From positions 2,294,001 to 2,358,000 of the forward strand of contig NZ_CP019893.1 in the NCBI RefSeq assembly GCF_002156705.1: DNA of 64,000 bases, read 5' to 3'. Below are positions 54,826 through 63,839 of the stretch, in pieces (the first letter of the stretch is position 1; every line of letters begins with the position of its first letter). Source of the DNA: Natrarchaeobaculum aegyptiacum. GTDB lineage: Archaea > Halobacteriota > Halobacteria > Halobacteriales > Natrialbaceae. A program made the translations under genes and the position numbers. The notes beneath the pieces were generated by a model that saw only the letters and a program-made list of their open reading frames with translations, was not told the DNA's origin and ran no database searches.

Positions 54826-55760
54826 GCGTCGTCGTCACGCCCTACGTGCTCGCCGGCGGCGGGCCGCTCGTGGCAGAAGCGATCGCCGAGCGTCGGCCTG
54901 GCCTCGAGATCGAATACGTCGACGACGAGGACGACCTCGTCGAACGCGTCGCCGACGCCGAGGCGGTTCTCACCCACCGGCTCCCTGACTCGATCCTCGA
55001 GGCGGCGACAGACCTCGAGTGGGTACAGGCACTCAGTGCCGGCACGGACGCCTACGATCACGACGCCCTCGCCGACCGAAACGTCGCACTGACGACCGTC
55101 TCCGGCATTCACGCGAAGCCGATCGGCCAGCACGTCCTCGCGGCACTGCTTCACTTCGAACGTCGGTTCGATCGCGCGGTCGCCCAGCAACGCCGTTCGG
55201 AGTGGCGTCGGTACACCGGCGGTGAACTCGGCGACCGAACGGTCGGCATCGTCGGCGTCGGCGCGATCGGCTCACAGGTCGCCGAGTACTGCCAGCCCTT
55301 CGACGCTCGCATCGTCGGGCTCAAGCGCGACCCGACCGACGCGCCGGAGACCCTCGCGGAAAGCTACGGGCCGGACGACCTCGAGACCCTGCTCACCCAG
55401 AGCGACTACCTCGTGCTCGCGTGTCCGCTGACCGAGGACACCCGCGGGCTGATCGACGCCGATGCGCTGGCGACGCTTTCCGGGGACGCCGTCGTCGTCA
55501 ACGTCGCCCGCGGTGAGGTCGTCGACGAGACCGCACTGATCGACGCCCTCGAGGCCGACGAACTGGGTGGAGCGGCCCTCGACGTCTTCGAGGAAGAGCC
55601 CCTCCCGGAGGAGTCGCCCCTGTGGGACCGCGACGACGTGCTTCTCACGCCCCACATCGCCGGGTCGACGCCACACTACTGGGACCGCTGTGCCGAGGTC
55701 TTCCTCGAGAACTGGGACCGGTACCAGTCGGGCGAGTCGCTTCGGAACCGGGTCGTCTGA
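54822..55760 (+). CDS. D-2-hydroxyacid dehydrogenase
   Basis: A 312-residue NAD(P) enzyme of the D-2-hydroxyacid family, reducing a 2-oxoacid or oxidising the D-hydroxyacid. The Rossmann signature is GIVGVGAIGSQVA (about residues 143-155). The catalytic triad is visible as Arg in VNVARGEVVDE, Glu in DVFEEEPLP, and His in LLTPHIAGSTP. The GTG start overlaps the stop of a 24-residue upstream ORF (GTGA). The next gene, a luciferase-like enzyme, follows on the same strand. Confidence 0.9.
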   Translation: MSVVVTPYVLAGGGPLVAEAIAERRPGLEIEYVDDEDDLVERVADAEAVLTHRLPDSILEAATDLEWVQALSAGTDAYDHDALADRNVALTTVSGIHAKPIGQHVLAALLHFERRFDRAVAQQRRSEWRRYTGGELGDRTVGIVGVGAIGSQVAEYCQPFDARIVGLKRDPTDAPETLAESYGPDDLETLLTQSDYLVLACPLTEDTRGLIDADALATLSGDAVVVNVARGEVVDETALIDALEADELGGAALDVFEEEPLPEESPLWDRDDVLLTPHIAGSTPHYWDRCAEVFLENWDRYQSGESLRNRVV

Positions 55761-55836
55761 CCGGGCGCTGGTCGGTCCGTACTCGCCGGGGAGAACCCGT
55801 CGATACTTTGAAGCGTCGAGCGGTAGATGTGATCGT

Positions 55837-56826
55837 ATGTCACAGTTGCATATCGACGCGACCGTTTCCGAACTTTCAGACGAGGCGGCCTCGGCGGCCG
55901 CACGCGCGGAGGAACTGGGCTTCGATGGCGTCTGGACGGCCGAGACGGCCCACGACGCGTTCTTGCCCCACCCGCTGATCGCCGAGCACACCGACTCGGT
56001 CACACACGGTACCCGGATCGCCCTCGCGTTCACCCGGAGTCCGATGGTGCTGGCGTACCAGGCGTGGGACCTCGCCCGCTACAGCGACGGCCGGTTCGTT
56101 CTCGGACTCGGCACGCAGGTCAAGGGCCACAACGAACGTCGCTTCAGCGTCGACTGGGAGGCCCCCGGCCCGCGCTTGCGCGAGGTCGTCGAGTCCGTCA
56201 GGCACGCCTTCGAGGTCTTCCAGGGCGACGCCGACCTCGAGTACGACGGGGACCACTACTCGTTCTCACTGATGACCGAGAACTTCAATCCGGGACCGAT
56301 CGATCATCCCGAGGTCCCCATCTACATCGCCGGGATCAACGAGTACAACGTCCGACTCGCCGGGGAACTGTGCGACGGGCTCGCGATGCACCCGTTCAAC
56401 ACGCCGGGGTACACCGAGGACGTTATCGCCCCCACTGTCGCCGAGGGGGCGGCCCGCGCGGACCGCGACGAGGTCGACGTCGAACTCTCCGCGAGCCCGT
56501 TCGTCGTGACGGGCGAGACCGAGGACGAACGCGACCGGGAACGCGAACGGATTCGACGGCGAATCGCCTTCTACGGCAGCACCCGCACCTACCACGACGT
56601 CCTCGCCCACCACGGCTGGCGCTCGATCGGCGAGGAACTCCACGACCTCTCCCGGGAGCAGCGCTGGGACGAGATGGCCGACCTCGTCACCGACGAGATG
56701 GTCGCCACGTTCGCACTCGAGGCCGAACCCGACGAACTGCTCGCCGAAGCCGAAGCCGTCTACGGCGACGTCGCGGACCGAATCGGCCTGCCGCTCGAGC
56801 ACGGGGAGGCGTTCCTCGAGTCGTAA
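55837..56826 (+). CDS. LLM-class (F420-type) flavin-dependent oxidoreductase, second copy
   Basis: A 329-residue luciferase-like TIM barrel. It starts MSQLHIDATVSELSDEA. Conserved blocks are EELGFDGVWTAETAHDAF, RIALAFTRSPMVLAYQAWDLA and GRFVLGLGTQVKGHNERRF. This wording fits a group often annotated as TIGR03617-type F420-dependent enzymes, which I recall from memory. The substrate is unknown. ATG 55837 has a TATA-like GATACTTTG at 55803-55811. It probably belongs to the acyl-CoA catabolic cluster by position. Confidence 0.87.
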   Translation: MSQLHIDATVSELSDEAASAAARAEELGFDGVWTAETAHDAFLPHPLIAEHTDSVTHGTRIALAFTRSPMVLAYQAWDLARYSDGRFVLGLGTQVKGHNERRFSVDWEAPGPRLREVVESVRHAFEVFQGDADLEYDGDHYSFSLMTENFNPGPIDHPEVPIYIAGINEYNVRLAGELCDGLAMHPFNTPGYTEDVIAPTVAEGAARADRDEVDVELSASPFVVTGETEDERDRERERIRRRIAFYGSTRTYHDVLAHHGWRSIGEELHDLSREQRWDEMADLVTDEMVATFALEAEPDELLAEAEAVYGDVADRIGLPLEHGEAFLES

Positions 56827-56927
56827 CCACTCTGGCCGCAACTCGACTCGTCGTCTCTCGCAGAACTGTCGTCTCCTTCTGACGCCGAGACCGAACGAAA
56901 ATCGTGACAGCGATCGTTCCGTCGTCC

Positions 56928-57941
56928 TTACGCCGACCGGTAGTACCGCATCCCGTCGTCGCGTTCGCGGACGATCGCGCCCCCGGACTGGAGCCGGCCG
57001 AGCGCGCCGATGGTGTCGAGCAACTGTGCCGGATGGCGGCTCTCGCCGACGCGGTGGCGGGTCAACTCGACCGGGGTTGCCGGTCCGGCGGCCCGGACGG
57101 CCTCGAGCGTGTCCGCCACGAGCGTGTCGAGTTCGTAGCGCGTGTCGTGAACGACGCCCTCGACGTCCTCGAAGACCGGCCCGTGGCCGGGGTAGGCTCG
57201 CTCTGCTGCCGGTGCGACCGACTCGAGTCGGTCCATCGCGACGTAGAAGGCGTCGATCGACTCGTAGGCACCGTGGTCGAGGCCGACGTGGAGCGCCGCC
57301 GCGCGGAACGGCTCGATGAGCGCGTCGCCGCTGAAGAGGACGCGGTCGCCGTCGATCACGGTACCCAGACTCGCGTGGTGGATCTGGTGTCCGGGCGTGT
57401 GAATCGGTTCGAACGTTCGACCGTCGATCGAGAACACCCCGTCGAACGAGTACGGCCGTGCCTCGTCGGGGTCGAGCAGGTCCCGGTTACGCTGGAGCGA
57501 GTCGCGGGCGCGGTCGACCTGCTTTTCGATCGCCTCGCCGCGCAGGCCGGCCGATCGGGCGACCTCCCGAACCCCTGCGACGAGGTCAGCTTCGTCGCGC
57601 TCGAGTTGCTCGAGGACGGGGTCGGGAGCGTAGACCGGGACCCCGGCCGCCACGAACAGTGGTACCTGCCCCGTGTGGTCGGTGTGGGGGTGCGTGACGA
57701 TTACGGCACCGACGTCGGCGGGTTCGTACCCGCGCGCGGCGAGTTCGTCGATCATCGTCTCCGTCCCGCGGTCGGTCGGATCGCCAGCGTCGATCAGGAT
57801 CGGGGCCCGATCCGGCGATTCGATGAGATACGCTGCGGCGTGTTTCGGCGGCCAGTCGACCTCGAAGTGAAGCCGCGAGACGCCGTCGCTCGTCGGAGGG
57901 TCCTCGGGCGAGACGTTCGCGTCGCTCCTCGAGTCGCTCAT
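56928..57941 (-). CDS. MBL-fold metallo-hydrolase, second copy
   Basis: A 337-residue metallo-beta-lactamase-fold protein. It has THPHTDHTGQ, HTPGHQIHH, LFSGDALIEP and YPGHGPVFED as metal-binding blocks, plus a C-terminal winged-helix-like end. Near the start VDWPPKHAAAYL parallels the MBL at 37084-38091, so the two are paralogues. It starts six bases after the stop of the acyl-CoA dehydrogenase, forming an operon. This suggests it acts on an acyl-CoA-derived thioester or lactone, though that is inference. Confidence 0.88.
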   Translation of the reverse strand: MSDSRSDANVSPEDPPTSDGVSRLHFEVDWPPKHAAAYLIESPDRAPILIDAGDPTDRGTETMIDELAARGYEPADVGAVIVTHPHTDHTGQVPLFVAAGVPVYAPDPVLEQLERDEADLVAGVREVARSAGLRGEAIEKQVDRARDSLQRNRDLLDPDEARPYSFDGVFSIDGRTFEPIHTPGHQIHHASLGTVIDGDRVLFSGDALIEPFRAAALHVGLDHGAYESIDAFYVAMDRLESVAPAAERAYPGHGPVFEDVEGVVHDTRYELDTLVADTLEAVRAAGPATPVELTRHRVGESRHPAQLLDTIGALGRLQSGGAIVRERDDGMRYYRSA

Positions 57942-57947
57942 CGCCGG

Positions 57948-59144
57948 TTAGATGAGTTCGCGGGCGATCGTTCGCTTCTGGATCTCGTCGGTCCCCTCGA
58001 AGATGCGAAGCACGCGCGAGGAACGGTAACGGCGTTCGATCTCGAGGTCTTTCATGTATCCAGCGCCGCCGTGGACCTGCATCGCGACGTCTGCGGCCTT
58101 GTTAGCAAGTTGTGCGCCTCGAAGCTTGGCCATCGATTCCTCCTTGCGGGCGCGCTCGCCCTGGGTCATCTTCCAGGCAGCGTAGCGGTAGAGCTGGCGG
58201 ACCTGCTCGATGTCGGCGGCGAGGTCGGCCAGCTGGAAGGAGACGCCCTGCCGGTGTGCGATCGGTTTGTCGAACGTCTCGCGGTTGCGGGCGTACTCGA
58301 CGGACATGTCGAGCAGGTGCTGGGCCTGCCCGACCGCGCTGGCGGCGATGTTGAGCCGACCGCCGCCGATCCAGCTCATCGCCTGCTGGAAGCCAGCACC
58401 GACCTCGCCCATGACCTTGTCTTCGCCGACGCGACAGTCGTCGAAGTGGAGCTCGGCGTGGGTGCCGGGGGTCATCCCCATCGATCGGTGAATCGACCCG
58501 ACCTCGAAGCCGGGGTTGTCGGCATCGACGAGGAACGCCGTCACGCCCTCGATGTCGCCTTTCTCACCGCTCGTCCGGGCGAACACCATCGCGAAATCGG
58601 CGTATGGCCCATTGGTAATGTAGACCTTCTGACCGTTGATGACCCACTCGTCGCCGTCTTTCTCCGCGCGCGTGTCCATGTAGTGAGCGTCACTGCCGTG
58701 GCTCGGCTCGGTAAGCGCGAAACAGGTCGTGATCTCACCGTCCATCAGCGGATAGAGGTACTCTTCGCGCTGTTCTTCGTTACACTCGAGCAGGATCGGC
58801 GTGGGGCCGCCGGCACCACCGAAGATGTGGCTGTGGAAGCCAGGCGGTCGGTTCGACATGTGCTCTCCAACGATCGATCGCGTGAGAACGTCCACGTCGC
58901 CGCCGCCGACCTCTTCCGGCATCGTCATGCCGTAGAAACCTGCTTCGACCGACTTCCGCCGAATTTGCTCGACGATCTCGCGGTACTCGGGCACCTGCCG
59001 GTGGTTCTCGTCGACGATGTGCTTCTCGTAGTCTTTCCCGAGGAACTTCTCGTGTTCTTGCTCGAGCGGCTTGACTTCCTGTTCGATGAAGTCTTCGAGC
59101 GCTTTCGTTATCTGGACTGCCTCGGACGGTTCGCTAAAGTCCAT
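57948..59144 (-). CDS. acyl-CoA dehydrogenase
   Basis: A 398-residue FAD acyl-CoA dehydrogenase. Blocks are CFALTEPSHGSDAHYMDT, VINGQKVYITNGPYADFA, VHGGAGYMKD, and the C-terminal RVLRIFEGTDEIQKRTIAREL with the catalytic Glu. It is the first gene of a leftward pair with the MBL hydrolase. Its promoter (CTTAAG at 59168-59173 on the + strand) lies next to a palindrome at 59178-59192 and is divergent from an IclR regulator, which probably controls it. Confidence 0.92.
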   Translation of the reverse strand: MDFSEPSEAVQITKALEDFIEQEVKPLEQEHEKFLGKDYEKHIVDENHRQVPEYREIVEQIRRKSVEAGFYGMTMPEEVGGGDVDVLTRSIVGEHMSNRPPGFHSHIFGGAGGPTPILLECNEEQREEYLYPLMDGEITTCFALTEPSHGSDAHYMDTRAEKDGDEWVINGQKVYITNGPYADFAMVFARTSGEKGDIEGVTAFLVDADNPGFEVGSIHRSMGMTPGTHAELHFDDCRVGEDKVMGEVGAGFQQAMSWIGGGRLNIAASAVGQAQHLLDMSVEYARNRETFDKPIAHRQGVSFQLADLAADIEQVRQLYRYAAWKMTQGERARKEESMAKLRGAQLANKAADVAMQVHGGAGYMKDLEIERRYRSSRVLRIFEGTDEIQKRTIARELI

Positions 59145-59177
59145 ACTCCATATGACTGAAGGGACAACTTAAGTGTT

Positions 59178-59192
59178 ACCGTGGTTCACGGT
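59178..59192. promoter_or_regulatory. candidate IclR operator
   Basis: ACCGTG-GTT-CACGGT is a perfect 6-bp inverted repeat with three central bases. It abuts the upstream side of the leftward acyl-CoA dehydrogenase TATA box and lies in the region shared with the divergent IclR gene. IclR proteins commonly bind such palindromes in their own divergent promoter regions. Confidence 0.5.
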
Positions 59193-59304
59193 TTCACGCC
59201 ACACTGGAAAGCGTCGGGCTCGTTTCGGACACCGATTTTATCCGGGCGCGTTTAGCGTTCAACAGAGGGGAACAGCTATAATCCCGGCGGAAAGATAATT
59301 GCAT

Positions 59305-60078
59305 ATGGACGCCCGACGCGGCACCGAGGTGAATCGGATCGAAGCCGTCGTGAAAGCCCTCGACGTTCTCGAGGGCCTCTGGCGGGCCGAAGGGGCCGGC
59401 GTAACGGAGCTGACCGAAGAGACGGGACTCGCCAAGAGTACGGTTCACGCCCATCTGAGCACCCTTCGCTCGAAGGGGTACGTCGTCAAACACGGTGACG
59501 AGTATCGACTGAGTCTTCGTTTCCTCTCGTTCGGCGAGTACGTCAAACAGGCAGAACCCATGTACGAGGCGTCTGAGACTCCTGTCGCGGATCTCGCGGA
59601 ACGAACGGGCGAACGCGTTCTCTGTTCCGCTCAGCAGAACGGCCTGGGTATGATCGTTCGTGCCGACGACGGGAACCGTTCCGTGACCTCCGACATCGAC
59701 GTGGGCACACCCATCTATCTCCACTGTTCGGCCGGTGGGAAGGCGATGCTCGCTCACTTCGATGACCAACGCGTCGAACGGGTCGTCAACGAGTGGGGGT
59801 TGCCGGCGTTCACCGACGAGACGATCACGAACTGGGACACGCTCTCCGCAGAACTCGAGGAGATCCGCGAGGCGGGGATCGCTTACAACCGTGGCGAGTA
59901 TCTCCCGGGTGTTAGCGCCGTCGCCGCGCCCGTCATCGACAACGACGGGAACGTCTACGGTGCCATCACCGTCTCCGGACCGAGCCACCGCCTCGAGAAC
60001 GAGTGGGAGATCGACGAACTGCACAACCAGTTGCTCTCCGCGGCGAACACGATCGAAGTCAACTTGCTCTTCTCGTAG
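59305..60078 (+). CDS. IclR-family transcription regulator
   Basis: A 257-residue regulator. The N-terminal wHTH is at about residues 10-70 (VVKALDVLEGLWRAEGAGVTELTEETG, then AKSTVHAHLSTLRSKGYVVKHG). The C-terminal effector domain is at about 75-255, with LYLHCSAGGKAMLA-like (actual IYLHCSAGGKAMLAHF) and PGVSAVAAPVID. IclR proteins bind small acids, often catabolic intermediates. The target is probably the divergent acyl-CoA dehydrogenase and MBL operon. A TATA-like CTATAATCC at 59276-59284 precedes ATG 59305. Confidence 0.92.
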   Translation: MDARRGTEVNRIEAVVKALDVLEGLWRAEGAGVTELTEETGLAKSTVHAHLSTLRSKGYVVKHGDEYRLSLRFLSFGEYVKQAEPMYEASETPVADLAERTGERVLCSAQQNGLGMIVRADDGNRSVTSDIDVGTPIYLHCSAGGKAMLAHFDDQRVERVVNEWGLPAFTDETITNWDTLSAELEEIREAGIAYNRGEYLPGVSAVAAPVIDNDGNVYGAITVSGPSHRLENEWEIDELHNQLLSAANTIEVNLLFS

Positions 60079-60862
60079 CGTTCGACAGCGTTGAACGAAC
60101 CGTCGTCGTTCGTGGGCCCTTCCCGTGGATCGCGAGCGTGTGGTAGTCTGGGCGGCAGTCTGACTTGTTGTATGGTACCGAACCCCGGACTACTGTGGAC
60201 AATTACACGCGTATGTGTGTAATATCCCGTCGCCACACGTGTTTACAGCAGTACGGCAGTAATCAGATCGGGGTGGTGGGAGCCGTCCCATCGGCGGTGT
60301 GGCTCGTCTGATCGTTTTCGGTCAGCTATTAAATACAACTTGACCAGTGGGCTATAACGTCACTTGAGTTTTATATAACTGTGATGGAACCGGCTGCGGA
60401 AAACGAGCTAACATGTAGTGATTAGAGACCAGCTAACTGGCTATCGATGTATTCTACCTTCGACGAGGGTCGTACACAGATCGATCGTCACCACACAACA
60501 TAACTGGTTCTGCGAGGAGTATATGTAATTTAGAGTGGTTTTGTGCCCTGTCCTTCTCAGTACTCCGCTACTGCCCTCTATAGAATGCTATTTTAGATTA
60601 TATAGATTAAAATCTGATATACGTACCTCAGGTGATCGAAACCTGATGGACTGAACGCGGTCGGGCCGTCGACTGCACGCGTTCGGCTGGATTGAACGGC
60701 CCAGTGGTTGCCGTTCCGACTGGGCGGCACGCGACGGTGACGCTGGCCGGTGAACGTCGGCGCGATCGTCCACCGAGTCCGCCGGTATTTCGATTCGAAA
60801 CCGGATCGTCCTGCCGCCTCGAGAACTCCTTTCTCTCCGGTTCACTAACCGATCGGGAGTTC
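60079..60862. other. long AT-richer intergenic region
   Basis: A gap of 784 bases without a supported gene. It has an inverted repeat ATTACAC ... GTGTAAT (60202-60208 and 60217-60223) and a hairpin TCAGGT-GATCGAA-ACCTGA at 60628-60646. The stretch at 60590-60620 is very AT-rich. ORFs here lack family resemblance. It may hold promoters or decayed DNA, and no origin repeat was recognised. The MATE frame is open back to 60692, but its first part is not family-like. Confidence 0.4.
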
Positions 60863-62374
60863 GTGGCCCGTCGATTCCCAAATCCGATTCGAGCGTGTAT
60901 TCGCTGGATCGGACTCGCACTCGCCCGATTCGGCCTGATCGGGGCCGACAGAGCCCGGCGGACGGCCGACCTCGCGTGGCCGCGGATCGTCACCGGGCTC
61001 GCGCGGATGTCCAAGAGCGCCGTCGACGTCGCGATGGTCGGCGTGGCGATCGGCCCTGCCGCGATCGCTGGCGTCGGCTTCGCCTCCCCGTACTGGGGAC
61101 TGGCGTTCACCGTCGGCGGGGGTGTCGCCGGTGGCACGATCGCCCTCGTCTCCCAGCGCTACGGTGCCGGGGCGTTCGATCAACTGGGGCAGGCCGTCCG
61201 CTCGAGCGCCGTCCTCGTGGTCGCGCTGACACTCCCGATCACGGCGGTCTTCTGGACCTATCCTCACGCGTTGATCTCGCTCGTGAGCAGCGATCCGGAG
61301 GCGATCGCCTACGGAGCGGCGTACCTCCAGATCGTCGGGCTCGGGATTCCGTTCGCGGGGCTCAACCTGATCGGGAGCCGGACGTTCGTCGGGATGGACG
61401 ACGCGTGGACGCCGATGGTGGTGCGCGCGGGCGGTGCCGTCGCGAACATCCTCCTCAACGCCGTCCTCATCTTCGGGCTCGAGATGGGCGTCGTCGGCGC
61501 GGCGCTCGGGACCGTGCTCGCGAACCTCGTGGTGACGGCGACGTTCGCCGTCGGGCTGGTCGCCGGGCGGCTCCCCGGGATGGCGACCTTTCCGACCAGC
61601 GTCGATCCCGTCGGGAGCTACCTGCACGTGGCCACCCTCCGGGACCTGACGACGATCGGTCTTCCCGTTCTCGGCACCCGGTTCGTCTGGACCGTCGCGG
61701 AGTTCCCGATGCTCGCCATCGTCGACGTTTTCGGTCAGGACACCGTCGCCGCTTACGTCATCGCTCGCCGCATCTGGGGCCTGATGAACACTCCCGGCTG
61801 GGGCTTCGGACTCGCCGCCTCGAGTCTCGTCGGCCAGGAACTCGGCACCGGTGAGGAGGCCAACGCAGAGATCTACGGTCGCGAAATCGTCCGCTTCTCG
61901 GTCGCCACGTACGTCCTCGCGGCGGGGCTCGTCGCCGTCTTCGCCGAGCCGATCGTCCTCGTCTTCGCCGACGACCCAGCGGAGCTGTCGGTCCCCATCG
62001 CCGTCGCGCTCGTCCACGCGGCCTGCGTCGCCGTCGTCCTGCAGGGCGTCTCGACTACTGCAGCGGGCGCTCTCGAGGCCAGTGGCGACACTCGATGGCC
62101 GTTCTACAGCCAGTTGCTCGGCCTGTTCGGCCTCGCGATCCCGCTCGCGTACGTCGGTGCCGTCGGCCTCTCGATTCCCTCGCCGGGGACGATCCCGGTA
62201 CTCGGGGTTACTGTGCCCGGACTCGAGGTGCCCGCGGTCGGCCTCTGGGGACTCTACCTCGCGTTCCTCGCCGAGACGGCGGTCCCAGCGGCGATCAACT
62301 ACTACCGCTTCGCCAGCGGTCGGTGGAAGGTCATCAGCCGGGGCTACCGGCCGGAGACTCCGGGAGACGACTGA
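60863..62374 (+). CDS. MATE-family efflux transporter
   Basis: A 503-residue protein with about twelve membrane segments. It has LAWPRIVTGLARMSKSAVDVAMVG near the start, then AIAGVGFASPYWGLAFTVGGG and LNLIGSRTFVGMDDAWTP. MATE proteins export drugs or organic cations in exchange for Na+ or H+. GTG 60863 gives the family-like start VARRFPNPIRACIRWIGLALA. The longer frame from ATG 60692 adds 57 residues with no resemblance. The start remains uncertain. Confidence 0.88.
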   Translation: MARRFPNPIRACIRWIGLALARFGLIGADRARRTADLAWPRIVTGLARMSKSAVDVAMVGVAIGPAAIAGVGFASPYWGLAFTVGGGVAGGTIALVSQRYGAGAFDQLGQAVRSSAVLVVALTLPITAVFWTYPHALISLVSSDPEAIAYGAAYLQIVGLGIPFAGLNLIGSRTFVGMDDAWTPMVVRAGGAVANILLNAVLIFGLEMGVVGAALGTVLANLVVTATFAVGLVAGRLPGMATFPTSVDPVGSYLHVATLRDLTTIGLPVLGTRFVWTVAEFPMLAIVDVFGQDTVAAYVIARRIWGLMNTPGWGFGLAASSLVGQELGTGEEANAEIYGREIVRFSVATYVLAAGLVAVFAEPIVLVFADDPAELSVPIAVALVHAACVAVVLQGVSTTAAGALEASGDTRWPFYSQLLGLFGLAIPLAYVGAVGLSIPSPGTIPVLGVTVPGLEVPAVGLWGLYLAFLAETAVPAAINYYRFASGRWKVISRGYRPETPGDD

Positions 62375-62443
62375 CTGCGCTCGAGTCGTCGAGGAATCCA
62401 CGCGGGCGCAACGATTATCCGATCGTTCGCAGATGTGAGAGGT

Positions 62444-63214
62444 ATGGTCACAGGACTCACTGCCTTCGTGACGGGAGCCAGCCAGGGACTCGGTCGCGAA
62501 ATCGCCATCGCGTTCGCCGACGCGGGCGCGAACGTCGCCCTCGCCGCTCGCGGCGACGGCATCTACGAGACAGCCGGGCTAATCGACGACCCCGATCGAA
62601 CGCTCGCCCTCGAGTGCGACGTCACCGACGAGTCGGCCGTCGAGTCGGCCATCGAGGAGACCGTCGAGACGTTCGGTGGACTGGACTGTCTCGTCAACAA
62701 CGCCGGCATCGCCGGTCCGACCGCACCGATCGCGGAGACGACCGACGACGACTGGCTCGAGACCCTCGACGTGAACGTGATCGGGATCGCCCGGACGGTC
62801 AGGGCGGCTGAAACCCACCTGCGCGACTCAGAGCAAGGAAGCATCGTCAACATCTCCTCGATCGGCGGGAAGCGTCCGTACCCGAACCGGTCGCCCTACG
62901 CGGCCTCGAAGATGGCCGTCATCGGCCTCACGCGAACCCTCGCGTTCGAGTTCGGTCCCGACGAGGTCACTGCCAACGCGATCTGTCCAGGGCCGGTCGA
63001 GGGCGAGCGTATCCAGCGGGTGTTCGAACGTCGGGCCGAGCGACGAGACGTCGCTCCGGAGGACGTAGAACAGGAGAACGTCGCGAACCTGGCGATCGAG
63101 GAACTCGTCCCCCCGGAGGAGGTCGCGGCGCTCGCGGTCTCGATGGCGAGTTCGGAGATGCGCCACGTCACCGGGCAGGACGTCAACGTGGCAAGCGGTG
63201 GGGCCTGGTACTGA
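62444..63214 (+). CDS. short-chain dehydrogenase/reductase
   Basis: A 256-residue classical SDR. It has the cofactor loop TGASQGLG, NNAG in CLVNNAGIAGP, the Ser region NISSIGGKRP, and YxxxK as YAASK. The end MRHVTGQDVNVASGGAWY is typical of 3-oxoacyl-reductase-like enzymes. The substrate is unknown. ATG 62444 has a TATA-like GATTATCC at 62412-62419 about 27 bases upstream. It lies between the MATE gene and the convergent UspA gene. Confidence 0.9.
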   Translation: MVTGLTAFVTGASQGLGREIAIAFADAGANVALAARGDGIYETAGLIDDPDRTLALECDVTDESAVESAIEETVETFGGLDCLVNNAGIAGPTAPIAETTDDDWLETLDVNVIGIARTVRAAETHLRDSEQGSIVNISSIGGKRPYPNRSPYAASKMAVIGLTRTLAFEFGPDEVTANAICPGPVEGERIQRVFERRAERRDVAPEDVEQENVANLAIEELVPPEEVAALAVSMASSEMRHVTGQDVNVASGGAWY

Positions 63215-63241
63215 CTCCGCTCTGCGAGGGTAGGCCCGGGC

Positions 63242-63631
63242 TCACTCCTCGAACTCGGGAATCGGGGCGACGACGACCGGCCGCGTCGCCTCCTCGAGCA
63301 CCGTCCTCGCGGTCGATCCCACCACGCGATCGGCCTCCGGGTCGCCAGCGTGGGCACCCACGACGAGTTCGTCGGCGTCGACTTCCTCGGCGATCTCGAG
63401 CAGCGTCGGTGCGGGATCGCCGACCCGGAGGTCGGTCTCGACGACGCAGACGCCGCCGAGTCTGACCGGAGCGACGTTCAGGGCCTCCTGTCTGTCCCGT
63501 CGGGTCGCCGGGTCGTTCCGGCTGGCCGCTGCCGCCACCGTCACCGTATCTCCGGCCGAGACGCGCGTCTCGAGGTAATCACAGATCGCCGCCGTCGTGT
63601 GCACCGAATCGGTGCCCGCGAGGAAGTGCAT
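63242..63631 (-). CDS. universal stress protein (UspA family)
   Basis: A 129-residue Usp-fold protein starting MHFLAGTDSVHTTAAICDYL. The C-terminal nucleotide-binding signature is partly kept as VVGAHAG ... VVGSTARTVLEEATRPVVV, the G2xG9xG(S/T) pattern of ATP-binding members. Its role is probably in stress response. ATG 63631 is chosen, with an upstream in-frame ATG at 63655 as an option. It is convergent to the SDR gene. Confidence 0.85.
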   Translation of the reverse strand: MHFLAGTDSVHTTAAICDYLETRVSAGDTVTVAAAASRNDPATRRDRQEALNVAPVRLGGVCVVETDLRVGDPAPTLLEIAEEVDADELVVGAHAGDPEADRVVGSTARTVLEEATRPVVVAPIPEFEE

Positions 63632-63734
63632 ACGAGTGCTCTCGTGTGATCGCATACCAATCCTGCGGAACGTGCACTCGGTGTCCGACAGCCCTCGCTG
63701 ACCACTGGTCTGCCGACCGGAACGACCTATCGGA

Positions 63735-63751
63735 TTTTCTCACCGAGAAAA
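63735..63751. repeat. short perfect hairpin near the window end
   Basis: TTTTCTC-ACC-GAGAAAA forms a 7-bp stem with a 3-base loop. It lies upstream of the UspA gene and left of a TATA-like TCTAATAC (63764-63771). Confidence 0.55.
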
Positions 63752-63784
63752 CGCGCTCCCACCTCTAATACTCCGGGGCAGGGA

Positions 63785-63839
63785 GTGATCGATGGGGGAC
63801 GTAACAGGGTTCCCTGACTGGTCCCCCGTGCCCGATCAC
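63785..63839. repeat. 55-base three-tier nested stem-loop
   Basis: Outer GTGATCG/CGATCAC (63785-63791, 63833-63839), middle GGGGGAC/GTCCCCC (63794-63800, 63821-63827) and inner CAGGG/CCCTG (63805-63809, 63812-63816) are all perfect pairs. They are separated by small internal loops. A TATA-like box at 63764-63771 would start a transcript near 63793. The region also reads as the start of a 65-codon ORF at 63792-63989 of Pro/Arg-rich, unconvincing composition. It could be a structured RNA or a regulatory dyad. Confidence 0.55.

Noticed and set aside
61873-62401. Reverse-strand ORFs opposite the MATE gene
   Set aside because: Codon phase mirrors the MATE frame. These are GC-driven shadow ORFs, as elsewhere in the window.
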